64,000 nucleotides of DNA, from the NCBI RefSeq assembly GCF_002019645.1, contig NZ_KV917374.1:4982369-5046368 (forward strand). The letters are read 5' to 3'. Position numbers and translations under genes: made by a program. The notes beneath the pieces are model-generated. The model had not been told where the DNA came from. It searched no databases and saw only the letters and a list, made by a program, of their open reading frames with translations. Origin of the DNA: Litchfieldia alkalitelluris. GTDB lineage: Bacteria > Bacillota > Bacilli > Bacillales > Bacillaceae_L. Shown piece after piece: positions 46,177-53,794 of this stretch (within the stretch, counting starts at the first letter, position 1; the number at the start of each line of letters is the position of its first letter).

Positions 46177-46733
46177 TTTTTGACAGCATACCGCAGCGCT
46201 TTTGCAACTTCTCTTTTTGCAGCTTGTGTTAGCTTTGCAAAAGCAACACCATTTTCGTCATATGCTGGTATTTTCCAGTAATGGCTATCAAATGATGGGA
46301 GTTCCCCTACCGAATCAATTGTACTAGAGCAGAAATTACCTGTTCCAGTCTTGAATCCTTCGGCGTTTGTTGCTCCTTCATTAAATAGTAGCTGTAGTGT
46401 TTCTCGAAAGGACATACCCACAACCTCACCAGTTCTTCGGTCTTCCACATAAAAGCCTGGACCAGCTAAGAGATTACGATATCCTAGGATGTGAATAGTG
46501 CCGATCATTTTAAAGGGTTTATCAACCCCTGCGGGAATTGACTTTATAACCTCTGACTTTAATCCCACTTCTTCATACTCACCCAAATATTCACACAGAA
46601 TAAATACACCATGCTCATTTCTATAGTCAGTGTCCAAAATTTTGTATTTTCCTTCAAAAAATGAATGCGTCTCACCAACGATAAAGTCTTTCTTATAAAA
46701 ATCCTCACGCACCTTTAACACCTGTTTGCCCAA
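46155..46733 (-). CDS. Beta-module plus domain-X protein, formerly joined to SIR2
   Basis: A 192-aa protein: N-terminal beta-module with YKILDTDYRNEHGVF (about 28-45), then the unnamed domain X, GMSFRETLQLLFNEGATNAE (about 102-121) and VAFAKLTQAAKREV. Domain X is shared with the upstream gene product (GYTFNEAWELIRDCGAINAE). The TTG at 46733 is chosen, seven bases after GGGAGA; ATG 46748 is possible. The C-terminal tail KPMRNKQ arises where the frame leaves a SIR2 fragment, so the natural protein was probably domain X fused to SIR2. It may now be a non-catalytic leftover. Confidence 0.6.
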   Translation of the reverse strand: MGKQVLKVREDFYKKDFIVGETHSFFEGKYKILDTDYRNEHGVFILCEYLGEYEEVGLKSEVIKSIPAGVDKPFKMIGTIHILGYRNLLAGPGFYVEDRRTGEVVGMSFRETLQLLFNEGATNAEGFKTGTGNFCSSTIDSVGELPSFDSHYWKIPAYDENGVAFAKLTQAAKREVAKALRYAVKKPMRNKQ

Positions 46734-46761
46734 TGTACCATCTCCCATCAGATTTAATATC

Positions 46762-48009
46762 TCAATTGTACAAGGGTGTACCTACACATGAAGTGGCTCC
46801 ATTCATTGAAATTGTCCCAGACTTATTTTTTTCCAGTTCATCTCTTTTACTTCTAACATCCAGTTCAAACTGTTCTCTTGAAATCCCTAGTAAGTCTAGC
46901 GTTGCTTGTATGACACTGCTAAAATATGGACCTGGTTGACCGTTCTGAAAGTTATCTATTTCTAGTGCATATTTTGTCAGAACAATACCATATGGCTCCG
47001 CACCACGTGATCGACACGAGTAGCATACAGCAATGGTAACGGGAGCAATCGTAGAACTGCCAACTCCTTGGGTCACCTTCTTCCCACACACATTACAAAG
47101 AGGTCTCCCTTTTATGACAAAATGCTGCTCAATCTCTTTAAGGATAAGTGTGATCGGACCTGAAATTGACTGTTTAGAAAACTGCTCCCCTATTTCTGGA
47201 CTGATATAATAAGTAGGAACGCTTGGATGTAAGTCCTGAAAACTGGCCCCAATGACTAAAATCAAATCTACAGCAGAAGCCCTCTCCTTTTCTTGAAAAG
47301 TTCCTTCACTCACTTCAAAACTTACCTGTGTATGTGTATTAACTGATTTAACAGCATCTAAAAAGTCGATTGCATACGGTTTATCAATATACTGAAATGG
47401 AGTAGGACCAGACTGTATATCAAGCTTTTCTAAATGATTGCAAAGAGAATTAGAGAATAAGTCCTCTAGGTTGTTAAACGTGAATGGGATATCCTTTGGA
47501 TAGATCTGACTTCCAACCGCTTCAACCCAAACAGAAGAACCTATATAGATGAGTATGCTTCTGGCACTTTGAATACGATGAGCGACATCAATACATTGCA
47601 GAACCTTTTCATGTGTTTTCCAACTCGACAATAGGTCTTTTTGTGATCGTTGAAATTTATCTTTATGGAGTTTCACTTTCCAATTTTTATCTGTTTCTAT
47701 CATTTTATTAATAGCATCTAAGGCAGCTTGACTAAATGCAACATGGGTTGCGTCTTCATAGGGAAGCTGCCAACCTTTATCATGGATGAAGGAGGAAGTG
47801 GAGACAGGATGAATGATTTTGATTCCCGCAGGTTTTTTCGCCTCCGCATTGATTGCACCACAATCACGGATCAATTCCCATGCTTCGTTAAACGTATACC
47901 CACAGTCCTGTTGATTGTCATGATCTCGAAGTACCCACGCAACTTTCTTATTACTTTGACTGGATTTACTCCAATGTGTAACAATCTTAACCACTTCAAA
48001 CCTGTTCAA
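46762..48009 (-). CDS. Domain X / degenerate SIR2-like / zinc-ribbon protein
   Basis: A 415-aa protein in three parts. Residues 1-115 are domain X (TFNEAWELIRDCGAINAE, then W.LP and VAFSQAALDAI). Residues about 134-298 look like a sirtuin-type Rossmann fold (SARSILIYIGSS... and SAVDLILVIGASFQDLHPS), but the NAD-binding GAGxS is IGSSV and the catalytic His region is missing. Residues 305-332 form a zinc ribbon (CNVC, CYSC). A helical tail follows. The TTG start at 48009 overlaps the upstream gene and has AAAGGGGGAG ahead of it. It probably senses or binds a nucleotide without catalysis; inferred. Confidence 0.65.
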   Translation of the reverse strand: MNRFEVVKIVTHWSKSSQSNKKVAWVLRDHDNQQDCGYTFNEAWELIRDCGAINAEAKKPAGIKIIHPVSTSSFIHDKGWQLPYEDATHVAFSQAALDAINKMIETDKNWKVKLHKDKFQRSQKDLLSSWKTHEKVLQCIDVAHRIQSARSILIYIGSSVWVEAVGSQIYPKDIPFTFNNLEDLFSNSLCNHLEKLDIQSGPTPFQYIDKPYAIDFLDAVKSVNTHTQVSFEVSEGTFQEKERASAVDLILVIGASFQDLHPSVPTYYISPEIGEQFSKQSISGPITLILKEIEQHFVIKGRPLCNVCGKKVTQGVGSSTIAPVTIAVCYSCRSRGAEPYGIVLTKYALEIDNFQNGQPGPYFSSVIQATLDLLGISREQFELDVRSKRDELEKNKSGTISMNGATSCVGTPLYN

Positions 48010-48916
48010 TGGAATCTCCCCCTTTTAAACTCTCTTTTTCTATTATTTCTTTTAACTGACTGGGAATATATTCTTCATATAGAGCCATGATTGTGTCGAA
48101 TTTTTTCTGAATTCCACCTGACAGTAAAATCGTTCTAGCTGAATATAATTGAAGATCCTTTACAGAGTTCATCACCGTTTCAGCCCTTCTTCTCCCCTCA
48201 AATGTAGCTGGAGTTGCTATTATTGGGACCACTTCTATGTTCATAGTGAAAAACTGCTTCATCATCAAAAGAACTAGTTTAGATATGAACGGGTTATCAA
48301 AATATGTATGTATATACACTCTAGACACCTTATCAAAAGACTCCATCACATGAATAGATGAACTTTTTCCTTCCTGTATCTTCAAATGAGGAATGCCTTT
48401 TAGGTGAGGCACTGAGTATTGTATCGCCCTATCACCTATTAAAATAACAAATGGGTCTGAAAACTGGTCTGATAATGTAATCTCACAATACTCCAGCATT
48501 TGTTTCAGCTGATCTTGAGTGGATATTCCTTTTCCACTCGCTACTGTTCTCTGACTATTAGGACAGGTTGAAGTTTCCGGAGGAACACAGAAATGCCCTT
48601 CACTTCCACATTGATGACATAATATAGGATGTAGCAAGACTCCATTCTTGGCATTCCGCAATACCATCTGGTCCTTACTACTTTTACATCGAAGACAAGA
48701 TATAAACCCAGTTTGAACCCTTATCTCCTCAGAAACTATTTCCTCTTTGATGATTTGTTGATACATACTTCGCCAAACTGCTTTAGTTTTTTTATCCCTT
48801 GCTTCCAATAGCTGCGTTTCTACTCTTTCAACCAAGGGGACCGGTCTTCTGAACCCACCTGTCACATATTCTTTGCTCCAGCTACACTCACAATGATAGG
48901 AATAGACAACTAACAA
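47996..48916 (-). CDS. Zinc-ribbon protein with degenerate FtsZ/tubulin-like half-domain
   Basis: A 306-aa protein. A zinc ribbon is formed by CLRC (74-77) and CHQC (100-103), preceded by a short CEC motif. From about 155 the sequence follows the FtsZ GTPase fold: strand FVILIGDRA in place of the GGGGxN loop, then VYIHTYFDN where the tubulin signature GGGTGTG should be, then IEVVPIIATPATFEGRRRAE, closely matching the FtsZ VTxPFxFEGRKR segment. Both nucleotide-binding glycine loops are lost, so GTP hydrolysis is unlikely. TTG start with AAAGGAGG seven bases upstream. First gene of the operon with the SIR2-like gene (14-base overlap). Confidence 0.65.
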   Translation of the reverse strand: MLVVYSYHCECSWSKEYVTGGFRRPVPLVERVETQLLEARDKKTKAVWRSMYQQIIKEEIVSEEIRVQTGFISCLRCKSSKDQMVLRNAKNGVLLHPILCHQCGSEGHFCVPPETSTCPNSQRTVASGKGISTQDQLKQMLEYCEITLSDQFSDPFVILIGDRAIQYSVPHLKGIPHLKIQEGKSSSIHVMESFDKVSRVYIHTYFDNPFISKLVLLMMKQFFTMNIEVVPIIATPATFEGRRRAETVMNSVKDLQLYSARTILLSGGIQKKFDTIMALYEEYIPSQLKEIIEKESLKGGDSIEQV

Positions 48917-49047
48917 AGGAACGCCTCCTTTCTCATACTTTGCTTTACATCATATGATAAAGGAGATGAGTGACATAATAAGTGGTTGTGATCTTACTCT
49001 TATTTACATCAAATAATCCTTATCGTATTCTACTCAAACTATAAATC

Positions 49048-49500
49048 TCACTCTTTATCCAAAAATTTATCCGTGTAAGCTTCTTTGATAAGCTGTTTGA
49101 CAAACTCCCAATCATCTATATTAATTAGATTTTCTAGTGTTTCAAAGTAAATAAACGCTTCATTGGCAAACTTATTTAGATGTTTTTCTGTTCGCTTATT
49201 TAGTAGATTAAAGTGTTTATCAACTACATGTTGCTTTACTAAACCCTTATAATTATTATCTGTATTGGAACCAAACCTTAAGATAATTGCATTATTAGCA
49301 GAACATAACTTTACAAAGCCATCTTTTGCTCTGTTTTCAATCCTATGATATGCAATACCATCCTTAATATCATCCATTCTAAAAGCTTGATAACCTTCTA
49401 ACTCCTCTTTCATTTCACTTAATAAGTAGTAATCTAGCTTCTTTACCAAATCAACATATTCATTAAACTGATCAAAATCAACTTGTACGTTACTCATCAT
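49048..49500 (-). CDS. Unrecognised 150-aa protein
   Basis: A soluble, mostly helical 150-aa protein, acidic at the N-terminus (FDQFNEYVDLVKKLDYYL) with a beta-hairpin-like centre (DGFVKLCSANNAIILRFGS) and a helical end. TTTAATG and an AGGGGGAT-type site precede the start. About 130 bases separate it from the FtsZ-like gene on the same strand, so it may be the first gene of the same transcription unit. No family recognised. Confidence 0.5.
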   Translation of the reverse strand: MMSNVQVDFDQFNEYVDLVKKLDYYLLSEMKEELEGYQAFRMDDIKDGIAYHRIENRAKDGFVKLCSANNAIILRFGSNTDNNYKGLVKQHVVDKHFNLLNKRTEKHLNKFANEAFIYFETLENLINIDDWEFVKQLIKEAYTDKFLDKE

Positions 49501-49829
49501 TAAATCCCCCTATAACTCTTATTCTATTAAACTAAACCTTCACTCTTCTATAACATATTGACTAGCTTGCTAAGAGAAAAATAGTGACTGTTTAGCACTA
49601 TTTTACTACAAATATTTCCAGATGGACACACTTACTATCCCTACATCCCATTTTCAGGTACTAGAGATCTAGAAATAAAAAAAAGGCATAATCCCCCTAT
49701 AACTTCCTAGAAAAACAGTATAAAAAATAGATATCAGTTCTTTTGCATAGGATGAGGTTCAATTCTAAAAAGATTAAAACTGATCAACACTCTTACCATC
49801 TCTCATTACCATAATTCAGGCTCATTGCT
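49501..49829. other. Gene-free stretch
   Basis: AT-rich sequence with no coding potential that I can support on either strand. It presumably carries the promoter of the 150-aa gene near its left end. Confidence 0.4.
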
Positions 49830-49946
49830 TGAGGGGCACAGGGCAGGTCGATGTGCCACTACTAGAAGCCGTTTAAAAGGACTACATCTAACTATCTTCA
49901 TAAATCAGCCCTACAACACTGACCCTGGGACACATCCCCCTGTCCC
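49830..49946 (+). repeat. Dispersed repeat, copy B
   Basis: CACAGGGCAGGT, then CCACTACTAGAAGCCGTTTA, AAAGGACTA and a GGGACACATCCCCCTGTCCC hairpin. The first 60 bases match 63799-63856 and the last 50 match 32141-32192. This shows that the three are copies of one longer repeat. Confidence 0.65.
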
Positions 49947-50020
49947 TCGATACAAAATTAGAGGATCTACTATAAGGTTTAGCTGGAAAAACCTAAGTAC
50001 ATCAAGGATAATAGGCTCTT
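49947..50020 (+). pseudogene. 3' end of an XRE-cupin regulator gene
   Basis: GATACAAAATTAGAGGATCT encodes DTKLEDLL and a stop, and with the following 45 bases matches the end and downstream leader of the intact regulator at 34522-34595. Only the last eight codons remain. Confidence 0.7.
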
Positions 50021-50136
50021 AGAGTTGGGCTGATGGTGTAAATTGCTCACTTTCTATCCAGGTAAATCCAGGTAAAATATGAAACCTATTAGGATTTGAT
50101 ATCGACAAATAAAATAGGCAAAGGTTGGGGGGGTTT

Positions 50137-50616
50137 ATGGTAAATAGTATAGCTGTTTGGGAGAGAAAACTGGAAGATGCACTAATTTTATTTGAGCAAC
50201 AAGAGAAATATGATTTAGCGTTACAGCATTACAAAGAAGTAGAAAATGAGATTAATAAAATGATTAAGCAAAACAAAGGTGAAATGGCACAAGCATATAA
50301 ATTATTAGCTCAATGCTTCTTACGCCAAGCAGGTATATTGCGTCAGTTAGGAAGAAAAGAAGAAGCTAGTTTAATCAATAAAAAAGAAATTGAGAGTGCA
50401 AGATTATACTAGCGGATTTAGGAAACAAAGGACTTACAAATGCTAGTATTGAAGAAATTATTAATTATGCAACTAAAGCAATTGAAATCCTTACTCAAGT
50501 TCAAAACAATCCTGGTATTTCAAGAGCTTACGAAGCAAGATCCATTGCCTATAAAAACAAAGGAGATTACGAGAGAGCTAAGAATGAAATGAAAATGTCA
50601 AAAGCATATAGGTGAA
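50137..50616 (+). pseudogene. TPR-like protein gene, internally deleted (copy 2)
   Basis: ATG 50137 opens VNSIAVWERKLEDALILFEQ and the frame stays open past the point where copy 1 has its stop, ending at TAG 50412 (SARLY). After the deletion the C-terminal half (LADLGNKGLTNASIEEI onward) is in another frame and ends at TGA 50616. The protein is therefore split, although the first 91 residues could still be made. Confidence 0.75.
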
Positions 50617-50661
50617 AATAACTGAAACTCCTTGATCCACCAAATGAACAACATATAAAGC

Positions 50662-50700
50662 AAAGAGGCGCTGGTGACCAGTACCTCTTTAAGGTGTTTT
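50662..50700 (+). terminator. Terminator of TPR-like copy 2
   Basis: Same AAAGAGG/CCTCTTT hairpin with CTGG/CCAG inner stem as in R1, followed by GGTGTTTTTAAATTTTTTT. Confidence 0.7.
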
Positions 50701-50765
50701 TAAATTTTTTTGTTTTGAATTAATTGAAGAATTACTTTAAGACCGCCTGTTACACACTCTACATG

Positions 50766-51093
50766 TGTCGTGTACTTACGTTCGTTCACAAACTAAATGA
50801 GATGTAGTGATTCATTATTATACAGGGTACAGTTTACCGTGTAATTTTAAGAGTCAACTGAATCCAATGCCTTTAGATCATTTTCTTTCTATTAATTAAC
50901 TTATGCTTGAAGTATAAAGATTACATTTTAACTATGAGGTGTTAAACATCTGGCAAGGTATGTTCATCAGTATCTTTAATAACTTTTCTCCAGAGAAAAT
51001 TTGTCGTTAGGCATTAACTACCTTATCCTGCACCTTAATTTAAAAAGGATATACACTCATGGAACACACTACTTAGGATGGGACATGCTCGAC
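50766..51093. other. Gene-free stretch at the end of the amino-sugar operon
   Basis: No gene is recognised. A small AACTTTTCTCC/GAGAAAATTT hairpin at about 50980-51001 could terminate the minus-strand operon, but its T-run is short. Confidence 0.4.
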
Positions 51094-51849
51094 CTAAAGC
51101 TTCTTAATTCTCTCTTTAAACTGTTTGATAAAACGAGCATTTGCCTCATCTCCTCCGGGAGCATTTCCACTCATCCAGATAGGAGGTGTAACACCATCTT
51201 TTACAAGTATATCTACCGTCTCTGCGACAATTGAATTTAGACAATAAGCGTTGGCAAATGTAGACATAGCAGCTACTTTTTGATCGAGGCCATCAATTTC
51301 TACTACCGCGTCACCTACCTCAACCTTTGAATCCACAACTATATCTACTAAGTCATGCAGATTTTTTTTAGTCGGATGTCGTGCTGGGTGATTTTCTGGT
51401 GTGGCAGAGGCATGCCTAACAGAGGTGACTCCGATTGTTTTAACCCCTAATTTTCTAGCTTCAAGTGCTGCATCAATAGTTGCTGCATTCATTCCATACG
51501 CATTAATAATAAGTAAGAGATCTCCTGCCTGTAATCCATATTCCTTAATGACTATTTTACCGTAACCAGGTGTACGTTCCATTGCCATTGATCGTAGAGC
51601 CCCATTATTCAACAGTGTTCCTTCATCGAGCATAGCACTAATGTGCATTAGTCCGCCGGCGCGAAAGAAAATTTCTTGCGGACCTAAATTGGAGTGTCCG
51701 CCGGGTCCATACGCATATACAATTTTATCTTGTTTAATATGATCAGCAATTACTCTTGCTGCCTTTTGAATTGAGTCTCCCTCTTCATCATGAAGCTTTT
51801 GGAGGTGACCAATAATTTTTGTTAAATAGTCTGACATTACTGAACTCAA
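51094..51849 (-). CDS. SIS-domain sugar isomerase-like protein
   Basis: A 251-aa SIS (sugar isomerase) domain protein that binds phosphosugars. It shows YAYGPGGHSN near 45, then the SIS strand-loop LLIINAYGMNAATIDAALEA (about 110-130). This type is annotated in Bacillus as a SIS-domain protein of uncertain substrate and is often linked to amino-sugar genes. The TTG start at 51849 follows AAGGGGGAAGG. It is the last gene of the operon, 14 bases after nagA. It probably isomerises or senses a phosphorylated amino sugar. Confidence 0.8.
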   Translation of the reverse strand: MSSVMSDYLTKIIGHLQKLHDEEGDSIQKAARVIADHIKQDKIVYAYGPGGHSNLGPQEIFFRAGGLMHISAMLDEGTLLNNGALRSMAMERTPGYGKIVIKEYGLQAGDLLLIINAYGMNAATIDAALEARKLGVKTIGVTSVRHASATPENHPARHPTKKNLHDLVDIVVDSKVEVGDAVVEIDGLDQKVAAMSTFANAYCLNSIVAETVDILVKDGVTPPIWMSGNAPGGDEANARFIKQFKERIKKL

Positions 51850-51863
51850 AATGACCTTCCCCC

Positions 51864-53021
51864 TTAAACAGGATTCTGATAGACACTTTTTCCATCCTTC
51901 ACCGTTTGAAGAATATGAATTTGATTTTCTTTTTTTATAAATTGGATAAAATCAGCAGGTGCCCCTTCGTTTAGTCCAGTTTGTTGTGGTAGGTTAAGAA
52001 ATCGAGCCGGCCTGACTGATGCCATTTCCCAGGCCTCGTCGAATGAACATAAATCCTGATGAACGAGATTTTCTATTCCCCATTTCAGCATTTGTACGGA
52101 ACCAGCCAGAAGCTTTTGATTTTCTGCTAAGTGAAGCTTACCTTCTGGTGTTAATACCACCTTACCGCCAATATGAGTGGTATACTCTCCTGGCTCCATT
52201 CCACTAAAGGAAATCGCATCACTTACTAACATGGCCTTTTCCTGTTTAGTCCTTAGTATCACCTTCAAAACCGAATCCGGTAAATGAAAGCCATCAGCAA
52301 TCATACAAGACCATAACTCATCATGTGCTAACTGTTCCCAAAGATAATTAGGATGCCTGGGAAGCATTAGATGAGCACCATTCCCAAGATGAGTAGACAT
52401 ACGAGCTCCTGCAGTAACTGCCTCTTGAATTTGCTCAGGTGAAGAAGATGTGTGACCAATTGAAACTGTAACACCTTGTTCCTTACATTTCCGTATAAAA
52501 TCTGTTGCCCCTTCCCATTCAGGTGAGAGCGTAATAATCTTAATTCGACCACCAGCTGCCTCCTGCCACTTCTGAAAGAGATTCCAATCCGGGCGTTTCA
52601 CATACTCTTTTTGATGAGCTCCCCTCGGTTCATCTTCTAGTGAAATAAAGGGACCTTCTACATGGATACCTGCAATACAGCGATTTACTGTAGGATTCTC
52701 TTCACATACCTTTGCTATGGTCTTGACGATATCCTCAATGTTCTCATCACTATTCGTAATCACCGTTGGTAAGTAAGAGGTGACGCCTTCTTGCCACAGC
52801 ATGCTGGTCACTTTGATAATACTTTCTTCACTAACTGGAACAGTGTTAAAATCAATCCCACCATACCCATTTATCTGCATGTCAATCAAACCAGGTGCAA
52901 TATAGGGTAGTGATTCACTCTTTTCACCGGTTAAATCGGAATAGTCCAGAATCACTCCATTCTTCACCTTAAATCTAACAGGGTTACCTGTTCGATAATG
53001 TATACCAATATATTCCTTCAT
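51864..53021 (-). CDS. nagA: N-acetylglucosamine-6-phosphate deacetylase-like
   Basis: Amidohydrolase-superfamily deacetylase of 385 aa, predicted to convert N-acetylglucosamine-6-phosphate to glucosamine-6-phosphate and acetate. It shows HVEGPF (metal Glu), GHTSSSPEQIQEA (metal His), THLGNGAH in place of the usual THLFNAM, and the catalytic Asp in LVSDAI. The changed THL motif suggests an altered substrate pocket. The ATG at 53021 overlaps the nagB stop (TAATG), indicating coupling; a longer frame from 53099 lies inside nagB. Confidence 0.85.
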   Translation of the reverse strand: MKEYIGIHYRTGNPVRFKVKNGVILDYSDLTGEKSESLPYIAPGLIDMQINGYGGIDFNTVPVSEESIIKVTSMLWQEGVTSYLPTVITNSDENIEDIVKTIAKVCEENPTVNRCIAGIHVEGPFISLEDEPRGAHQKEYVKRPDWNLFQKWQEAAGGRIKIITLSPEWEGATDFIRKCKEQGVTVSIGHTSSSPEQIQEAVTAGARMSTHLGNGAHLMLPRHPNYLWEQLAHDELWSCMIADGFHLPDSVLKVILRTKQEKAMLVSDAISFSGMEPGEYTTHIGGKVVLTPEGKLHLAENQKLLAGSVQMLKWGIENLVHQDLCSFDEAWEMASVRPARFLNLPQQTGLNEGAPADFIQFIKKENQIHILQTVKDGKSVYQNPV

Positions 53022-53794
53022 TATATTTCTACCCCAAAGGAATCTTGGTCTAGATAAAGCACACAGTTTGAATGCTTCCGTAAACAACTTGCCGGACATG
53101 TTGTGGAAATGTCCCCATATAGTGTAGACTGGATTGCTGCAGCCTTCGTTTTACCTGGTACAATACAAAATAAATAACTTCCTGATAATAAGGTGGGTAT
53201 AGTTAATGTAAGAGCATGTGTAGGTACTTCCCTCAATTGTGGAAAACACCCATCATTTACTTGCTGCTGCCGACACATCTCATCTAATTTAACAGGCTTA
53301 ACAATCTCTTGGTCATGAAAATTAGCGACAGGTGGATCGTTAAAAGCGATATGTCCGTTTTCACCAATTCCTAGACACACGATATCAATTGGAGCCTCAG
53401 AAATCAGTTTTTTATATCTCATACATTCATCTGAAATAGAATTTGCACTATTAATATAGTGAACTTCTCCTGGAGACACAAAAGAAAACAAATGATCCTT
53501 TATGTAGTTGCTAAATAATTGAGGAGAATTTTTAAGCAACCCAATATATTCATCCATATGAAAGGCTATAATGCGTGACCAATCAATTCTATCTTCTTGT
53601 CTGAGCTGTTCAAGAAATTCATTTTGTGACGGAGCCGATGCAAAAATCATGCGAACCTGTTTCTGCTTTGCTAATAAATCTCTCATCTTATTGGCTACAG
53701 CTATTCCTGCAGATTTACCCATATCCGTTCTATTCTCATAAACTTCTACTCTTAATTTATCAATTTTCTTCATTTTGATAGGCTGTTTGATCAA
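53021..53794 (-). CDS. nagB: Glucosamine-6-phosphate deaminase-like
   Basis: NagB-family isomerase/deaminase of 257 aa that would turn glucosamine-6-phosphate into fructose-6-phosphate and ammonia. Motifs: FHMDEYIGL (catalytic Asp-Glu region, about 79), CLGIGENGHIAFNDPP (about 143-158, with the active-site His) and the lid region TLTIPTLL. It overlaps the preceding amidohydrolase gene by 35 bases. The TTG start at 53794 follows GGGAGG; ATG 53773 is an alternative. Confidence 0.88.
   Translation of the reverse strand: MIKQPIKMKKIDKLRVEVYENRTDMGKSAGIAVANKMRDLLAKQKQVRMIFASAPSQNEFLEQLRQEDRIDWSRIIAFHMDEYIGLLKNSPQLFSNYIKDHLFSFVSPGEVHYINSANSISDECMRYKKLISEAPIDIVCLGIGENGHIAFNDPPVANFHDQEIVKPVKLDEMCRQQQVNDGCFPQLREVPTHALTLTIPTLLSGSYLFCIVPGKTKAAAIQSTLYGDISTTCPASCLRKHSNCVLYLDQDSFGVEI

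Larger units (their letters stand above)
50074..50765 (+). repeat. Direct repeat R2 (deleted copy of R1)
   Basis: Same-orientation copy of 41181-42043, lacking about 150 bases in the middle of the TPR-like gene. The flanks, terminator and trailing 60 bases are retained. Together with R1 it brackets the SIR2-like/FtsZ-like island. Confidence 0.85.

Noticed and set aside
47996-48916. Functional FtsZ or TubZ-type GTPase
   Set aside because: Only the second half of the fold is recognisable and both glycine-rich nucleotide loops are missing.
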